DNA of 64,000 nt from Verrucomicrobiia bacterium (GTDB taxonomy: Bacteria > Verrucomicrobiota > Verrucomicrobiia > Limisphaerales > CAIMTB01): the NCBI GenBank assembly GCA_019634625.1, contig JAHCBA010000003.1, forward strand, positions 186,001 to 250,000. The letters run 5' to 3'. A program made the translations under genes and the position numbers. Every line of letters starts with the position of its first letter. Position 1 is the stretch's first letter. This document shows positions 18,276 to 27,383 of the stretch, piece after piece. The notes beneath the pieces were generated by a model that was not told the origin of the DNA, made no database searches, and worked only from the letters and a program-made list of their open reading frames with translations.

Positions 18276-18809
18276 TCAACGTTTGAAGCCGGTGATCATG
18301 CCTTTGAAGTCCTCGGTGGCCTTCTCGACGACGGCCTTGGGACCGGTGAACCGGACGAAGACATGGCCGGCGGGGTCTTCGACGATGGCGGCGAGCATGG
18401 CGAAGCCGGGCTTGGGGGTTTGGGGCCCGCCGGGCATGCCGCTGAGGTAGGTGCCTTCGGCGTGGACGTAGGTGACCTTGGTATTGGAGACGTTGGTTTC
18501 CTCGGTGCGGCCCTTGCTGGCGGCCCTGCCTCCCTCGAACTGGCGGAACCAGCGTTCGATGTTGGCGGCGGTGCCGCCGGCGCCGCCGGGTCCGAAGTGG
18601 AAGAAGACAATTTCACCGGCCTCGCCGGAGGGGTTGGGGACCTTGAGCTGGGCCTGGCGCATCGAGGACTGCGTGGGGACCCATTCCCAGGCCGCGGGAC
18701 GTGCGAAGGTGAGGGTGCTGACCTTGAAGGTGTCGTTTGCCGCGTGGGCTTGAAAGGCGAGGAGAACGGTGGCCAGCGCCGGGAGGGAACGAAGGAGGGT
18801 GCGGAACAT
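18276..18809 (-). CDS. Small secreted protein of unknown function
   Basis: A 177-residue protein with a signal peptide (LLRSLPALATVLLAFQAHA, cleavage near residue 23). The mature part has TFKVSTLTFARPAAWEWVP, then HFGPGGAGGTAANIERWFRQFEG and a C-terminal strand-rich section ending in an amphipathic helix (VVEKATEDFKGMITGF). Similar small exported proteins occur in Planctomycetes and Verrucomicrobia without known function; the fold resembles PsbP/Mog1-like proteins in outline only. The ATG at 18809 fits the signal peptide. It lies 32 bp downstream of the pseudouridine synthase and could share its transcript. Confidence 0.8.
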   Translation of the reverse strand: MFRTLLRSLPALATVLLAFQAHAANDTFKVSTLTFARPAAWEWVPTQSSMRQAQLKVPNPSGEAGEIVFFHFGPGGAGGTAANIERWFRQFEGGRAASKGRTEETNVSNTKVTYVHAEGTYLSGMPGGPQTPKPGFAMLAAIVEDPAGHVFVRFTGPKAVVEKATEDFKGMITGFKR

Positions 18810-18841
18810 GAGGGCGTAGGGTGTGGACGGAGGCGGAATTG

Positions 18842-19585
18842 TCAAACCAAGGGAAGGCTTCGTTCCGGCGGCTGGCCGAATCCGAAGGTGGCGAGGAAAT
18901 GTTCTTCCGGGGCGGCGATGCGGACGGGCCGACGGGTGAACGGGTCGCGATAGCGGAGTTCGATTGCGCGCAGGGCCAGGCCGCCGCCTGCGCGGCCGTA
19001 GAGGTCGTCGCCCAGGACGGGCCAGCCGTCGGCGGCCAGGTGGAGGCGGATCTGGTGGGTGCGTCCGGTGACGGGGCGGGCTTCGATGAGGGCGCGGTCG
19101 TGGGCGGTGGCGAGGACGCGGAAAGCGGTTTCCGCGGGCTTGCCGTGTCGGCGATCCACACGGCGCCGGGAGACGTCGTTCGGGTCGGTTCCCAGGGGGA
19201 GCTGGCAGATCCAGGTGTCGTGCCGGGGGATGCCCTGGACGACGGCGAGGTAGCGCTTCTCCATCTGGCGGGATTCGAACAGGCGTCCCAGGCTTTCGAC
19301 CGCGCCCTGGGTCTTGCCGAAGAGGAGAATGCCGGTGGTCGGGGCGTCGAGGCGGTGGATGTAGCGAAGGAACCGAAGGTGCCGGGACCGGGCCCAGAAG
19401 GCGCCGGCACCGATGGAAGACTGGATGGCGGCCTGGAGATTGCGGTCCGTCTTCTGCCATCCGAAGGGCACCAGCATCCAGCCGGCGGGTTTGTCGATGG
19501 CCAGCACGGCGCGGTCTTCGTAAAGGATCGGGATGCGGACGGCGTCGCGACCGCGACCGAGTTCGACGTGAGGCGGCTTGGGCAT
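18842..19585 (-). CDS. RluA-family pseudouridine synthase
   Basis: A 247-residue cytosolic RNA-modifying enzyme. It has ILYEDRAVLAIDKPAGWM (about 20-37), the catalytic HRLDAPTTGILLFG with the nucleophilic Asp (about 78), KRYLAVVQG (about 110) and the conserved GRTHQIRLHLA stretch (about 173). There is no N-terminal S4 domain, which fits the short RluA/TruC-like branch; the target uridine cannot be predicted. An intergenic block with repeated ggcggag units and the 36-bp palindrome lies upstream. Confidence 0.93.
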   Translation of the reverse strand: MPKPPHVELGRGRDAVRIPILYEDRAVLAIDKPAGWMLVPFGWQKTDRNLQAAIQSSIGAGAFWARSRHLRFLRYIHRLDAPTTGILLFGKTQGAVESLGRLFESRQMEKRYLAVVQGIPRHDTWICQLPLGTDPNDVSRRRVDRRHGKPAETAFRVLATAHDRALIEARPVTGRTHQIRLHLAADGWPVLGDDLYGRAGGGLALRAIELRYRDPFTRRPVRIAAPEEHFLATFGFGQPPERSLPLV

Positions 19586-19648
19586 GGGGGCGGAGGGCGG
19601 AGGGCGGAGGGCGGAACGGGGTTCGGAAGGAGTGAGAGCAGGTAAATG

Positions 19649-19684
19649 GCCCTAAACTTCGTGCATATGCACGAAGTTTAGGGC
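19649..19684. repeat. Perfect 36-bp palindrome
   Basis: Positions 19649-19684 form a perfect inverted repeat with no loop, centred between 19666 and 19667 (core ttcgtgcatatgcacgaa, outer arms gccctaaac/gtttagggc). It includes the stop codon (19678-19680) and last sense codon of the diacylglycerol-kinase-like gene. There is no T-run on either side, so it is not a standard intrinsic terminator. It could be a dimer-protein binding site, a cruciform, or a remnant of a palindromic repeat element. Confidence 0.9.
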
Positions 19685-20586
19685 TGTTTCGATGGGGGGT
19701 GAAGGAGGCGGAGGGCGGCGGGGAGGAGGTGGAGTGTGGCGGGGAGCCAGCCGACCCATTCGCCGTCGAGTTGGAGCGGGGTGGGGCGTGGGGCCTGGAG
19801 TTCGAGGTGGCGGATGCGGGCGGCGAGGAGGTGAGGGGATGGAAGCCAGCGCCGGGTGAGGTAGGCAACGAGGGCGCGAAGGAGCAGGCCGGGAGTGATG
19901 GCGGGGACGAGGCGTGCGTGGAGGAAGCCGCTGTCGAGGGCGCCGTCCTCGAAAACCGGGATGGCACCGGCGTAGTGGCGTCCGTTGCCGGCGAGGAGGA
20001 GGGGGCCGCGGGCGGGCGGGTTCCAGGAAGGGCATTCGACGAGGTCGGAGTGGCGGCGCCAGGCGCGCCAGGCGGCGGCGACGTAGGCGAGTTTGCCGAG
20101 GCGCCGTTTGAGGCGGGGATCGACTTCGAGAACGGCGCGGGCATCGAGACCGGCGCCGGCGACGGCCAGGAAATGGGCGCGGGCCGGCTGGAGGCCGGGG
20201 TCCTGGAATTCGGCGAGGCCGACATCGACGGGGCGGGGGGTGCCCTGCTGGAGGAGGTTCCAGGCGCGGGCCGGGTGGAGGGGGAGGCGGAGTTCGTGGG
20301 CGAGGATGTTGGCGGTGCCGAGGGGGAGGATGCCGAGGGTGGCACGGGCGAGGCCGTCGGGGACATCGGCGATGCCGTTGAGGACCTCGAAGACGGTGCC
20401 ATCGCCGCCGGCGGCGACGAGGGTGGTGAAGCCGGCGTCGAGGGCGAGGCGGGCGAGGAGTCTGGCGGAGCCGGGGCCGGTGGTGGGGCGGAGTTCGGCG
20501 GGGGCTGGGAGGGTGTGGAGAAACTGGCGGAAGGGGCGGGCGCGATTTCCGCCGGCGGCGGGGTTGAAAATGACGCAGGCGCGCAT
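19678..20586 (-). CDS. Diacylglycerol/lipid kinase family protein
   Basis: A 302-residue DAGK-catalytic-fold enzyme that would phosphorylate a lipid alcohol at the membrane using ATP. Landmarks are CVIFNPAAGGNRA (4-16), the GGDGT nucleotide loop (VAAGGDGTVFEVLNG, about 57-71), LGILPLGTANILAHEL (84-99) and the C-terminal LQLDGEWVG (271-279). The ATG at 20586 is 1 bp after the stop of the preceding gene. The upstream genes encode two small single-TM proteins, so the set may act at the inner membrane. Substrate is not deducible; YegS-type lipid kinases are the nearest described relatives. The stop codon lies inside a perfect palindrome. Confidence 0.9.
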   Translation of the reverse strand: MRACVIFNPAAGGNRARPFRQFLHTLPAPAELRPTTGPGSARLLARLALDAGFTTLVAAGGDGTVFEVLNGIADVPDGLARATLGILPLGTANILAHELRLPLHPARAWNLLQQGTPRPVDVGLAEFQDPGLQPARAHFLAVAGAGLDARAVLEVDPRLKRRLGKLAYVAAAWRAWRRHSDLVECPSWNPPARGPLLLAGNGRHYAGAIPVFEDGALDSGFLHARLVPAITPGLLLRALVAYLTRRWLPSPHLLAARIRHLELQAPRPTPLQLDGEWVGWLPATLHLLPAALRLLHPPSKQP

Positions 20587-20587
20587 G

Positions 20588-21079
20588 CTAACGCGTCTGC
20601 CAGAAGACGATGAGGAGACCCCAGAGGAGGAGGCCGAGGACGACGCAGACGAAGATGATGCGGTTGCGGGCGACGCGGCGTTCGTAGCGGAGGGGGCGGA
20701 GGCCCTGGATGCTGCCGGCGGCGAGGTAGCTGACGAGTTTTTCGTTGGAGGGTGGGGGATCGACGATCTGGCCTTTGAAGCGGCGCCACCACTGGCCCCA
20801 GACGGGGCGGCGGAGTCCGAGTTCGACAGCCTCGCGGCCGGGGGCGTCGGCGGGGCGGGGTTCGAGGGGGCGGGGCGGGATACGCTCGAAGACGGGATCG
20901 TGGGAGGGGTTGGCGGGGCGTTGGGGGGGCGCAGAGGACTTGGCGGAGCCCTTGGGGTCCTTTTCGGGGGCGAGGTTGCGATTGAGCTTGGCGATCTCGG
21001 CCTGGAGTTCGGCGATGCGGCGATTGAGGGACTGGGCGCGCTGGTCCAGCGGGTTCTGTTTTCGGCGGAAGAGTCCCAT
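20588..21079 (-). CDS. Small membrane protein, coiled-coil start and C-terminal TM helix
   Basis: A 163-residue protein I do not recognise. An N-terminal charged coiled coil (LDQRAQSLNRRIAELQAEIAKL, residues 11-32) is followed by a Pro-rich linker and then a C-terminal hydrophobic helix (IIFVCVVLGLLLWGLLIVF, about 141-159), consistent with a tail-anchored or type II membrane protein. It is separated by 1 bp from the lipid-kinase gene and by 24 bp from the upstream coiled-coil gene, so the three are almost certainly co-transcribed. Confidence 0.8.
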   Translation of the reverse strand: MGLFRRKQNPLDQRAQSLNRRIAELQAEIAKLNRNLAPEKDPKGSAKSSAPPQRPANPSHDPVFERIPPRPLEPRPADAPGREAVELGLRRPVWGQWWRRFKGQIVDPPPSNEKLVSYLAAGSIQGLRPLRYERRVARNRIIFVCVVLGLLLWGLLIVFWQTR

Positions 21080-21103
21080 GGCACAGCGAACCGCGGGCGG
21101 GGA

Positions 21104-21790
21104 TCAGCTCCGGCCCATGACCAGGGCGAGGAGGATGCCGACGGCGAGGATGGCGACGGCGACGGGCCAGGTGAGGGCGAGGCCGAGGCGGGCGAGTTCG
21201 GCGGGGGACCTGCCATCGACGAGCCGGGCGCGTTCATCGGCGGCGAGCGGGGAGGAGTGGCTGCCGGGGGCGTCGGGGGTGCCACTGAGGACGGGCCATT
21301 TGAGCTGGGCGGAATTCCACTCCATGCGGGCGTTTTCGAGGGTGGCGAGGGCGCGGGCGAGTTCGGTGCTGTAATGCTCGGCGGACCAGGAATCCTCGCG
21401 AATGGCGGAGACCTTTTCGAAGGCGGTGCGGAGGTCGGTGAGGGAGCGGGTGAGTTGTTCGGCTTCGCGACGGACGGTTTGTTCGGACTCTTCGAGGAGT
21501 CCGATGCCGCGGGTCAGGTGGGTCATCATCTCCTCGCGTCCCTGTTCGAACTCGATGCGGCGGCGGCGGGCCTCCTCGAGCTGGGTGCGTTCGCGTTCGA
21601 GTTCCTCCTGGCGCCGTTTGAGTTCGGCGAGGGCCTGCTGGGTGGCGGTGACCTGGTGCCCGATTTCCTCGCGGGTGGGGGGGCGTGGGGAGTGGGGCGC
21701 GCCAATGGCCGAGACCGCCGGCGCGGCGGGGCGCCGTCCGGGCTGGAAATCGGGGTCCACGAAGTCGGAGTGATCAAGGTCGCCGCCCAT
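21104..21790 (-). CDS. Coiled-coil membrane protein of unknown function
   Basis: A 228-residue protein, not recognised. It has a short acidic N-terminus, a Pro-rich stretch, a long coiled coil (about 45-150, rich in Glu/Arg/Gln, e.g. LAELKRRQEELERERTQL) and a C-terminal TM helix (about 205-224, ending LLALVMGRS). The topology parallels the next gene (coiled coil plus tail anchor), so the two may form a membrane-tethered pair. It is first in the lipid-kinase operon and divergent from the subtilase gene 83 bp away. Confidence 0.8.
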   Translation of the reverse strand: MGGDLDHSDFVDPDFQPGRRPAAPAVSAIGAPHSPRPPTREEIGHQVTATQQALAELKRRQEELERERTQLEEARRRRIEFEQGREEMMTHLTRGIGLLEESEQTVRREAEQLTRSLTDLRTAFEKVSAIREDSWSAEHYSTELARALATLENARMEWNSAQLKWPVLSGTPDAPGSHSSPLAADERARLVDGRSPAELARLGLALTWPVAVAILAVGILLALVMGRS

Positions 21791-21873
21791 GGGAGGGATG
21801 CTAAGAACGGACCCTGGGAAGTAAAGCGGCGAGGACTTTCCAGCCGGGATGTGTCTGGTAGCGTCGTCCCCGA

Positions 21874-24519
21874 ATGAAGCGTGTTGCAGGGCTCGTCCTG
21901 GGGATCCTGGGAGTGGCCGGGATCATCCCGGAAGGGGCGGCGTATGTCCGGACGATCGAGACCAGCGTGGAGTATCGATTTGCGCATCCGGAGGAGCGGC
22001 GCTGGCACCTGACGCAGACGGTGGCGTTGCGGCACGCACCGGAAGCCCTGGGTTGGCAGGAGGTGACGACGCGGGAGGGGACGCGCCGGGGCCGGATGGG
22101 AAGCCGGGTGGTGCTGGGGGTCGGGGAGGGGGTGGCGTTTCCGGGGGAGGAGGTGGTGCGGTGGGGGTTGCGGGTGGATCGGACGGTGGGGGAGCGGCTG
22201 TGGATCCTGCAGGCGCGGGACGTGCGGGCAGCGGCGGAAGCGGCTGCGGCACTGGCGGGGAGGTCCGGGGTGGAGGTGGCGGTGCCGGTGATGCGACGGT
22301 CGCTGGCGCAGCATCTGCCGTTCGGGCCGAGACTGAACGATCCGTATTTCACCAGCCAATGGCATTTGGAGAACCGGGAGGCGGACGGGACGCGGGTGGG
22401 ACCGGATCTGAATCCGCGCGGGGCGTGGACGGCGACGCGTGGGACGGGGGTGGTGATTGGGATCGCGGACGACGGGTTCGAGACGGATCATCCCGATCTG
22501 GCGGCGGCGGCGGCGTTGGCGACCGGGCTGCATTACGACTTCACGCGTGGTTCGGCGACGGCGGCGGTGTACGGGGGGCATGGGACCTGTGTGGCGGGAC
22601 TGGCCGGGGCGACGGGGGACAACCGGGTGGGGGTTTCCGGGGTGGCACCGGCGGCGGGGCTGGCGAGTTGGGCGATCTTCGACCGGTTCGGGGACATTGC
22701 GAGTGACGAGCGGTTGATGGACATGTTCGAGCACCGGATCCAGGAGGTGGCGGTGCAGAACCACAGTTGGGGCAATGCGGACACGGCGCTGTACGCGCCC
22801 AGCGCGCTCGAGGCGGCGGCGATCGGGAATGCGGTGGATCGCGGGCGCGAGGGACGGGGGGTGATCCTGGTGCGGTCGGGGGGGAACGGGCGGGCCTGGG
22901 GAATGGACGTGAATGATGACGGGTACCCGAACGATCCGCGGGCGATTGCGGTGGCGGCGGTGCGGCGGGACGGACGGGTGACGAGCTACAGCAGTCCGGG
23001 GGCGTGTCTGCTGGTGGGGGCGTTGAGCGGGGACGACGACGACGAGGGGCCTTCCGACAACCTGTTCACGACGGATCGGGTGGGGGCACGGGGGTACAAC
23101 ACGCGCGCCTATGCGGATGACCGGGCGAACTATGCGTTTGGTGACACGGGCTTTTTCGGGACCTCGGGGTCGGCGCCGCAGGTGGCGGGGCTGGCAGCCT
23201 TGATTTTGTCGGCCCGGCCGGAGTTGGGATACCGGGACGTGCAGCAGATCCTGCTGCATTCGGCGCGGCACTGGGACTTGGCGGACCCTTCGGTGCGGAC
23301 CAACGGCGCGGGGTACCGGGTGAGCCACAACCAGGGGTTCGGGGTGCCCGACGCCACGGAGGCGGTGCGGCTGGCCCTGACGTGGGAGCCGCGCCCTCCG
23401 GTGATGCGGGTCACCGAACGGGTGAGCGGCGTGCTGGCGGTGCCTGGGGACGGGCCCTCGGTGTGGATCCGGGAGGGGAGCGCCGCGGAGCGGCGGGTGG
23501 CGGCGCAGTACGCATTGGGGCCGCACCCGGACGCACCGACGGAGCGGTTGCCGCTGGCGTATGTGGGGCGGGCGCTGGGTCCGATTGGAGAGGATCTGGG
23601 GGGGCGGGCGGCGCTGATCGAGCGGGGGGAGATCTTTTTCCGGGAGAAAATTGACCATGTGGCGCGGGCGGGCGCGGCATTCGCGGTGATTTACAACAAC
23701 GTGGACGGCGACGCGCTGATCATTCCCGGGGGAACGGAATTCTCGCCGATCCCGGCGGCGTTCGTTTCGGAGAACGAGGGGCGTGCCCTGGTGGCGCGGT
23801 TGGAGGCCGGGGAGGCGGTGGAGGCCCAACTGAGGCTGGAGAGCGTCGAGCGGACCCTGGTGGTGACCGACACGCTGATCTGCGAGCATGTGGGGTTGCG
23901 GGTGCGCGCCCGGCACGGCCGGCGTGGGGATATGCGGATCACGCTGCTGTCGCCGAGCGGGACACGCAGTGTTATGCAGCGGTTGAACTATGACGAGGAG
24001 GCCGGTCCGCAGAACTGGACCTATTGGTCCACCCAGCACTTTTATGAGCCGTCAGCGGGGAACTGGGTGGTGACGTTTTCGGATCAGGCGGAAGGGGTCG
24101 CCGGGGAGATCCTTGAGGTGGAGCTGATCATCCGGGGCGTGCCGATCGCGGACACCGATGGGGACGGGCTGGACGATGCGTGGGAAATGCGGTGGTTTGG
24201 GAATCTCGACGCGGGGCCTGCGGAGGATCCGGACCGGGACGGTTCTTCGAACGCGCGGGAACAGGCGTTGGGGACGGATCCGACGCGGGAGGAGCGCGAG
24301 TTCCGGGTGGTGGTGGCACCCTACGACGAGCAGTCCTTGCGGTTGAGTTGGCCCGCCACACCCCACGCGGAATACGGGGTGCTGGTGGGCGAGGGCGCGG
24401 GGTTGCTGGCGACCGAGGTTGGGCGGGTGAGCGGGGCGTTTCCGGAGGGGGAATGGATTGTTCCGGTGGGGCGGGAGGAGAACCGCTTCTTTCTGATCGA
24501 AGCGCGGCCGCTGGAGTAG
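21874..24519 (+). CDS. Secreted subtilisin/kexin-like serine protease
   Basis: An 881-residue exported protease. Signal peptide about 1-23; propeptide to about 150; S8 catalytic domain with Asp in GIADDGFETDHPDL (about 200), His in YGGHGTCVAGLAG (about 236), oxyanion Asn in VRSGGNGRA (about 335) and Ser in FGTSGSAPQVAG (about 430). Next come a PA-like insert (ALIERGEIFFREKIDHV..., about 570-650) and a P-domain-like segment containing NWTYWSTQHFYEPSAGNW. The end has a calcium-binding DTDGDGLDD / DPDRDGSSN repeat pair as in thrombospondin type 3 repeats. The kexin-type catalytic plus P-domain layout suggests cleavage of extracellular proteins or precursors. It stands alone, divergent from the lipid-kinase operon. 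Confidence 0.93.
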   Translation: MKRVAGLVLGILGVAGIIPEGAAYVRTIETSVEYRFAHPEERRWHLTQTVALRHAPEALGWQEVTTREGTRRGRMGSRVVLGVGEGVAFPGEEVVRWGLRVDRTVGERLWILQARDVRAAAEAAAALAGRSGVEVAVPVMRRSLAQHLPFGPRLNDPYFTSQWHLENREADGTRVGPDLNPRGAWTATRGTGVVIGIADDGFETDHPDLAAAAALATGLHYDFTRGSATAAVYGGHGTCVAGLAGATGDNRVGVSGVAPAAGLASWAIFDRFGDIASDERLMDMFEHRIQEVAVQNHSWGNADTALYAPSALEAAAIGNAVDRGREGRGVILVRSGGNGRAWGMDVNDDGYPNDPRAIAVAAVRRDGRVTSYSSPGACLLVGALSGDDDDEGPSDNLFTTDRVGARGYNTRAYADDRANYAFGDTGFFGTSGSAPQVAGLAALILSARPELGYRDVQQILLHSARHWDLADPSVRTNGAGYRVSHNQGFGVPDATEAVRLALTWEPRPPVMRVTERVSGVLAVPGDGPSVWIREGSAAERRVAAQYALGPHPDAPTERLPLAYVGRALGPIGEDLGGRAALIERGEIFFREKIDHVARAGAAFAVIYNNVDGDALIIPGGTEFSPIPAAFVSENEGRALVARLEAGEAVEAQLRLESVERTLVVTDTLICEHVGLRVRARHGRRGDMRITLLSPSGTRSVMQRLNYDEEAGPQNWTYWSTQHFYEPSAGNWVVTFSDQAEGVAGEILEVELIIRGVPIADTDGDGLDDAWEMRWFGNLDAGPAEDPDRDGSSNAREQALGTDPTREEREFRVVVAPYDEQSLRLSWPATPHAEYGVLVGEGAGLLATEVGRVSGAFPEGEWIVPVGREENRFFLIEARPLE

Positions 24520-24541
24520 GGGCGGGCTTGTTGGAGGCGGT

Positions 24542-25054
24542 TCAGGGGTCCGGGAGGGGGAGGATGAGCTGGAGGTAAGCCACGTCGAGCCAGCGTCCGA
24601 ACTTGTGACCCACTTCGCGGAGCTGGCCGGCGGGCTGGAAGCCGAAGCGGCGGTGAAGCCGGAGGCTGGGCTCGTTGGAGGCGTCGATGGCGGCGACGAG
24701 GACATGGAGGCCGATGGCACGGGCGGACTCGATGAGCGGCGGGAGCAGGAGGGAACCGAGGCCCCGGCCGCGATGGGGCGCCGCGATGTACACCGACACC
24801 TCGGCGGTGAACCGGAACCCGGCACGGTCGTGGAACCGGCTGAGGGAACTCCATCCCAGGACTGTCCCGTCGTGCTCGGCCACATAGATCGGGAAGCCGG
24901 TCCGTTGGTGGTCGAGGAACCACGCCTGGCGGTGGTCGAGGGAACGCGGCTCGAAATCGTAGGAGGCGGTCGTGTGCAGGACCGCGTCATTGTAGATCGC
25001 GAGGATGGCGGGGCAGTCGTCGAAGGCGGCAGGCCGGATGAGGACCGGGTTCAT
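24542..25054 (-). CDS. GNAT acetyltransferase, phosphinothricin-acetyltransferase-like
   Basis: A 170-residue cytosolic N-acetyltransferase. IRPAAFDDCPAILAIYNDAV (6-25) with TTASYDFEPRS matches the start of the PAT/Bar-like branch. The acetyl-CoA loop is HRGRGLGSLLLPPLI (94-108), followed by NEPSLRLHRRFGFQPAGQL. Relatives acylate phosphinothricin, methionine sulfone or amino acids, so the substrate is not certain. The ATG at 25054 starts the domain directly. It converges with the protease gene 22 bp away. Confidence 0.9.
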   Translation of the reverse strand: MNPVLIRPAAFDDCPAILAIYNDAVLHTTASYDFEPRSLDHRQAWFLDHQRTGFPIYVAEHDGTVLGWSSLSRFHDRAGFRFTAEVSVYIAAPHRGRGLGSLLLPPLIESARAIGLHVLVAAIDASNEPSLRLHRRFGFQPAGQLREVGHKFGRWLDVAYLQLILPLPDP

Positions 25055-25200
25055 GGGGCGGTGACGGTTTTGTTCAGCATTGAGCGGGAGGTCCGGGCAG
25101 GATCGAACCCATCGGGCCGGGCCGAAGCCGTCGCTTCGATTCCTTGCTTTCTCCGCCGCGCCTTTGTCCGGACACATTCCCGATTCGCCATCCGCCCGGG

Positions 25201-26394
25201 CTACCAGGCGGCCGTCAGGAGGGCGACCCCTTCCTCGCGGGTGAGGGACACCGGATTGGTCTTCATGCTGCTGGCCTGGGCGGCCTGATCGGCGAGTGTC
25301 CCGAAATGGTCCGGTTCGATTCCGTATTGGCGGAGGGGGGGGATCGCCAGGGATCGGGTGAGGTGGAGGACCCATGCGACGGCGTCATCCGCGCGGGCGC
25401 CCGGGTCCTGGAGCAGGGTGCGGGCGACGGTGTCGTAGCGGTCGAGGGCGGGTGAGTTGGGATGGCGTTGGCGGAGGGCGGCGAGGTTGACCGCCATGGC
25501 ATGGGGGAGAAGGGCGGCGCAGACGGCGCCGTGGGGGGCGGGGTGGGCGCCGCCGATGGGAGCGGCGAGGCCATGGACAACTCCGAGTCCGGCGTTGGCG
25601 AGGGCGAAGCCTCCAAAGAGCGCGGCGAGGGCCATGTTGGAGCGCGCCGGGAGATCACCGCCGTCCTGACAGGCGCGGAGCAGCGAGGCGGCCACGCGGG
25701 GGAGTCCGTCCTGGCAAAGGGCATCGGTGAAGGGGTTGGCGCGGAGGGAGACGAACGGCTCGATCAGTTGGGTGAGGGCGTCGAGGCCGGTTTGGGCGGT
25801 GATGGCCGGGGGGAGGGGGAGGGTGAGTTCCGGATCGACGAGTGCGGCATGCGCGAGGAGGAAGGGGCTGCGGAGGCTGGCTTTGACGCGGTGTTCGCGG
25901 GCGGTAAGGACGGCATTGCGGGTGACTTCGGCGCCGGCCCCGGCAGTGGTGGGAATGGCGATCCAGGGAGCGGACGGGCGGGCGAGGGGTTGGGCGCGTC
26001 CGACCACTTCCAGATAGTCGTAGAGGTCGCGCTCATTGGTAAGGAGACCGGCGATGGCCTTGGCGGCATCGAGGGCGCTGCCGCCGCCGAAACCGACGAT
26101 GACGTCGAAGCCGCGGAGTCGGGCCCGTGCTACGCCGGAGGCGACATGAAGGGTGGTGGGTTCGCCGGGGACGGCGAAGGTGTCGGAGGTGATACCCTCG
26201 GCGGCCAGGGATTCGAGGACGGGCCGGGCGCGGGCCGGTTGGGAACCGGTGACGACAAGGGCGCGTTTGCCGAACTGGCGGGCGATCCCGCCGACATGGC
26301 GGACCGTGCCTGGACCAAAGACGATGCGGGTGGGGGAAGCGAAGTCGAAGGGAGCCAGGCCCGGGATCGGGGAAGGATCACCAGCCGTCGTCAT
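25201..26394 (-). CDS. Iron-containing alcohol dehydrogenase family protein
   Basis: A 397-residue cytosolic group III dehydrogenase. It has [14 protein letters not shown] at the N-terminus, the NAD-binding [15 protein letters not shown] loop, [16 protein letters not shown], and the helical metal-binding half with [15 protein letters not shown] and [16 protein letters not shown]. Usual ligands are Asp, His, His, His. Here the first His position reads Gln (ALTQ instead of ALTH), while the later His pair is present, so metal use may differ from FucO-type enzymes. The ATG at 26394 overlaps the end of the ABM gene by 17 bp, implying coupled translation. Substrate unknown. Confidence 0.9.
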   Translation of the reverse strand: MTTAGDPSPIPGLAPFDFASPTRIVFGPGTVRHVGGIARQFGKRALVVTGSQPARARPVLESLAAEGITSDTFAVPGEPTTLHVASGVARARLRGFDVIVGFGGGSALDAAKAIAGLLTNERDLYDYLEVVGRAQPLARPSAPWIAIPTTAGAGAEVTRNAVLTAREHRVKASLRSPFLLAHAALVDPELTLPLPPAITAQTGLDALTQLIEPFVSLRANPFTDALCQDGLPRVAASLLRACQDGGDLPARSNMALAALFGGFALANAGLGVVHGLAAPIGGAHPAPHGAVCAALLPHAMAVNLAALRQRHPNSPALDRYDTVARTLLQDPGARADDAVAWVLHLTRSLAIPPLRQYGIEPDHFGTLADQAAQASSMKTNPVSLTREEGVALLTAAW

Positions 26395-26683
26395 GGGGGA
26401 ACAAGGAATGGTAGCGGGTGCTGCGGCGGGGTTCGGCCATGAGCGATTCGACCGTGTCGCGCCAGCGGAGGTAATGGGCGGTGGCCTTGTGGGCGGCCGG
26501 GGCGTCCGCAGTCCGGTAGGCCTCGACGAGGACGAAGCGGGTCGGATCGTCCTGGTTCTGGACGACATCGAAGCGGGCGATGCCAGGTTCCTGGAGGCTG
26601 TGCTGGGCGTTGTCGAGGGTGGCGGCGAGGAAGGCGGCCACGGCGTCGGGTTTCACCTGCACATGGACATGGACGACGAGCAT
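26378..26683 (-). CDS. ABM-domain (antibiotic biosynthesis monooxygenase/YgiN-like) protein
   Basis: A 101-residue small ferredoxin-like alpha/beta barrel protein. [24 protein letters not shown] opens it, followed by [43 protein letters not shown], the standard ABM pattern with the conserved His/Trp region. Family members are cofactor-free monooxygenases acting on quinones or aromatics, or are of unknown use. It overlaps the start of the iron alcohol dehydrogenase, so the pair probably acts on successive metabolites. The stretch upstream to 27020 holds no gene that I can see. Confidence 0.88.
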   Translation of the reverse strand: MLVVHVHVQVKPDAVAAFLAATLDNAQHSLQEPGIARFDVVQNQDDPTRFVLVEAYRTADAPAAHKATAHYLRWRDTVESLMAEPRRSTRYHSLFPHDDGW

Positions 26684-27020
26684 GATGCTGGCGGGGAGGG
26701 TAGAGGGGCAGTGGCGGCGGTCGCGAGCGTGATTTCGGGGTGCGCGATTTCGCCAGAATCCCAAGCGAGCATGCTCGGCCCAATATTGTTGGGACTTTCC
26801 GGGTGACCCGGGGGGTTCGAAGGGCCGCAGGTATGGGGAAGCTTGGCAGGATCCGAGGGGGTTCGGAGGAAAAGGCCATCAGAGATCAGCGAGAGAGAGG
26901 GCGAATCGGCGTTGGGACGTTGAAGAGCCCAATATATTGAAACAGGCTGTTTAAGATTGACGCGCTCTCCGCACGTCCCGCCTACCCGTCCCAGACTCCA
27001 CCTTCCACGGTGGGCGCAGC

Positions 27021-27240
27021 GTCAACAAGATAGTGCCGGTCTTACTAAGCTTGGGACGTCAACGGAATTAAGTCAGGTCTAATAATTAATTGAATTGGGC
27101 CGGAGGTATCGGCAGGCGGGCGCCATCTGCGTCAACAATCCATGGGCCTCCTTAGTAAGCCCGGTAAGTCAACAGCATATTGTCAGGCCTACTATTGACT
27201 CCGGACTCCGTGGCGAGAGGTATCGGCGGGCGGGCGACAG
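27021..27240. repeat. AT-rich island: 110-bp tandem duplication of paired GTCAAC repeats
   Basis: GTCAAC units start at 27021, 27058, 27131 and 27168. Spacing within each pair is 37 bp and the pairs are 110 bp apart. The stretch aggtatcggc(a/g)ggcgggcg after each pair (27104 and 27218) is duplicated too, so the whole block is a diverged tandem repeat. Units resemble those at 14.4-14.6 and 51.8-52.1 kb. The surrounding 26684-27383 region has no recognisable gene. Confidence 0.75.
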
Positions 27241-27383
27241 GAGGGCACCATCTCCATTTCGCCACAGTATCGTTCCCGAGCGAAGGACGGCGGCGCCAGG
27301 CTCGCGATCCTGAGAACGGGCTGGAGGGGGTGGGATTGGGGTGGGGTGGGACCATCGGCAATCGACTGAACGCGAGGACGAGC

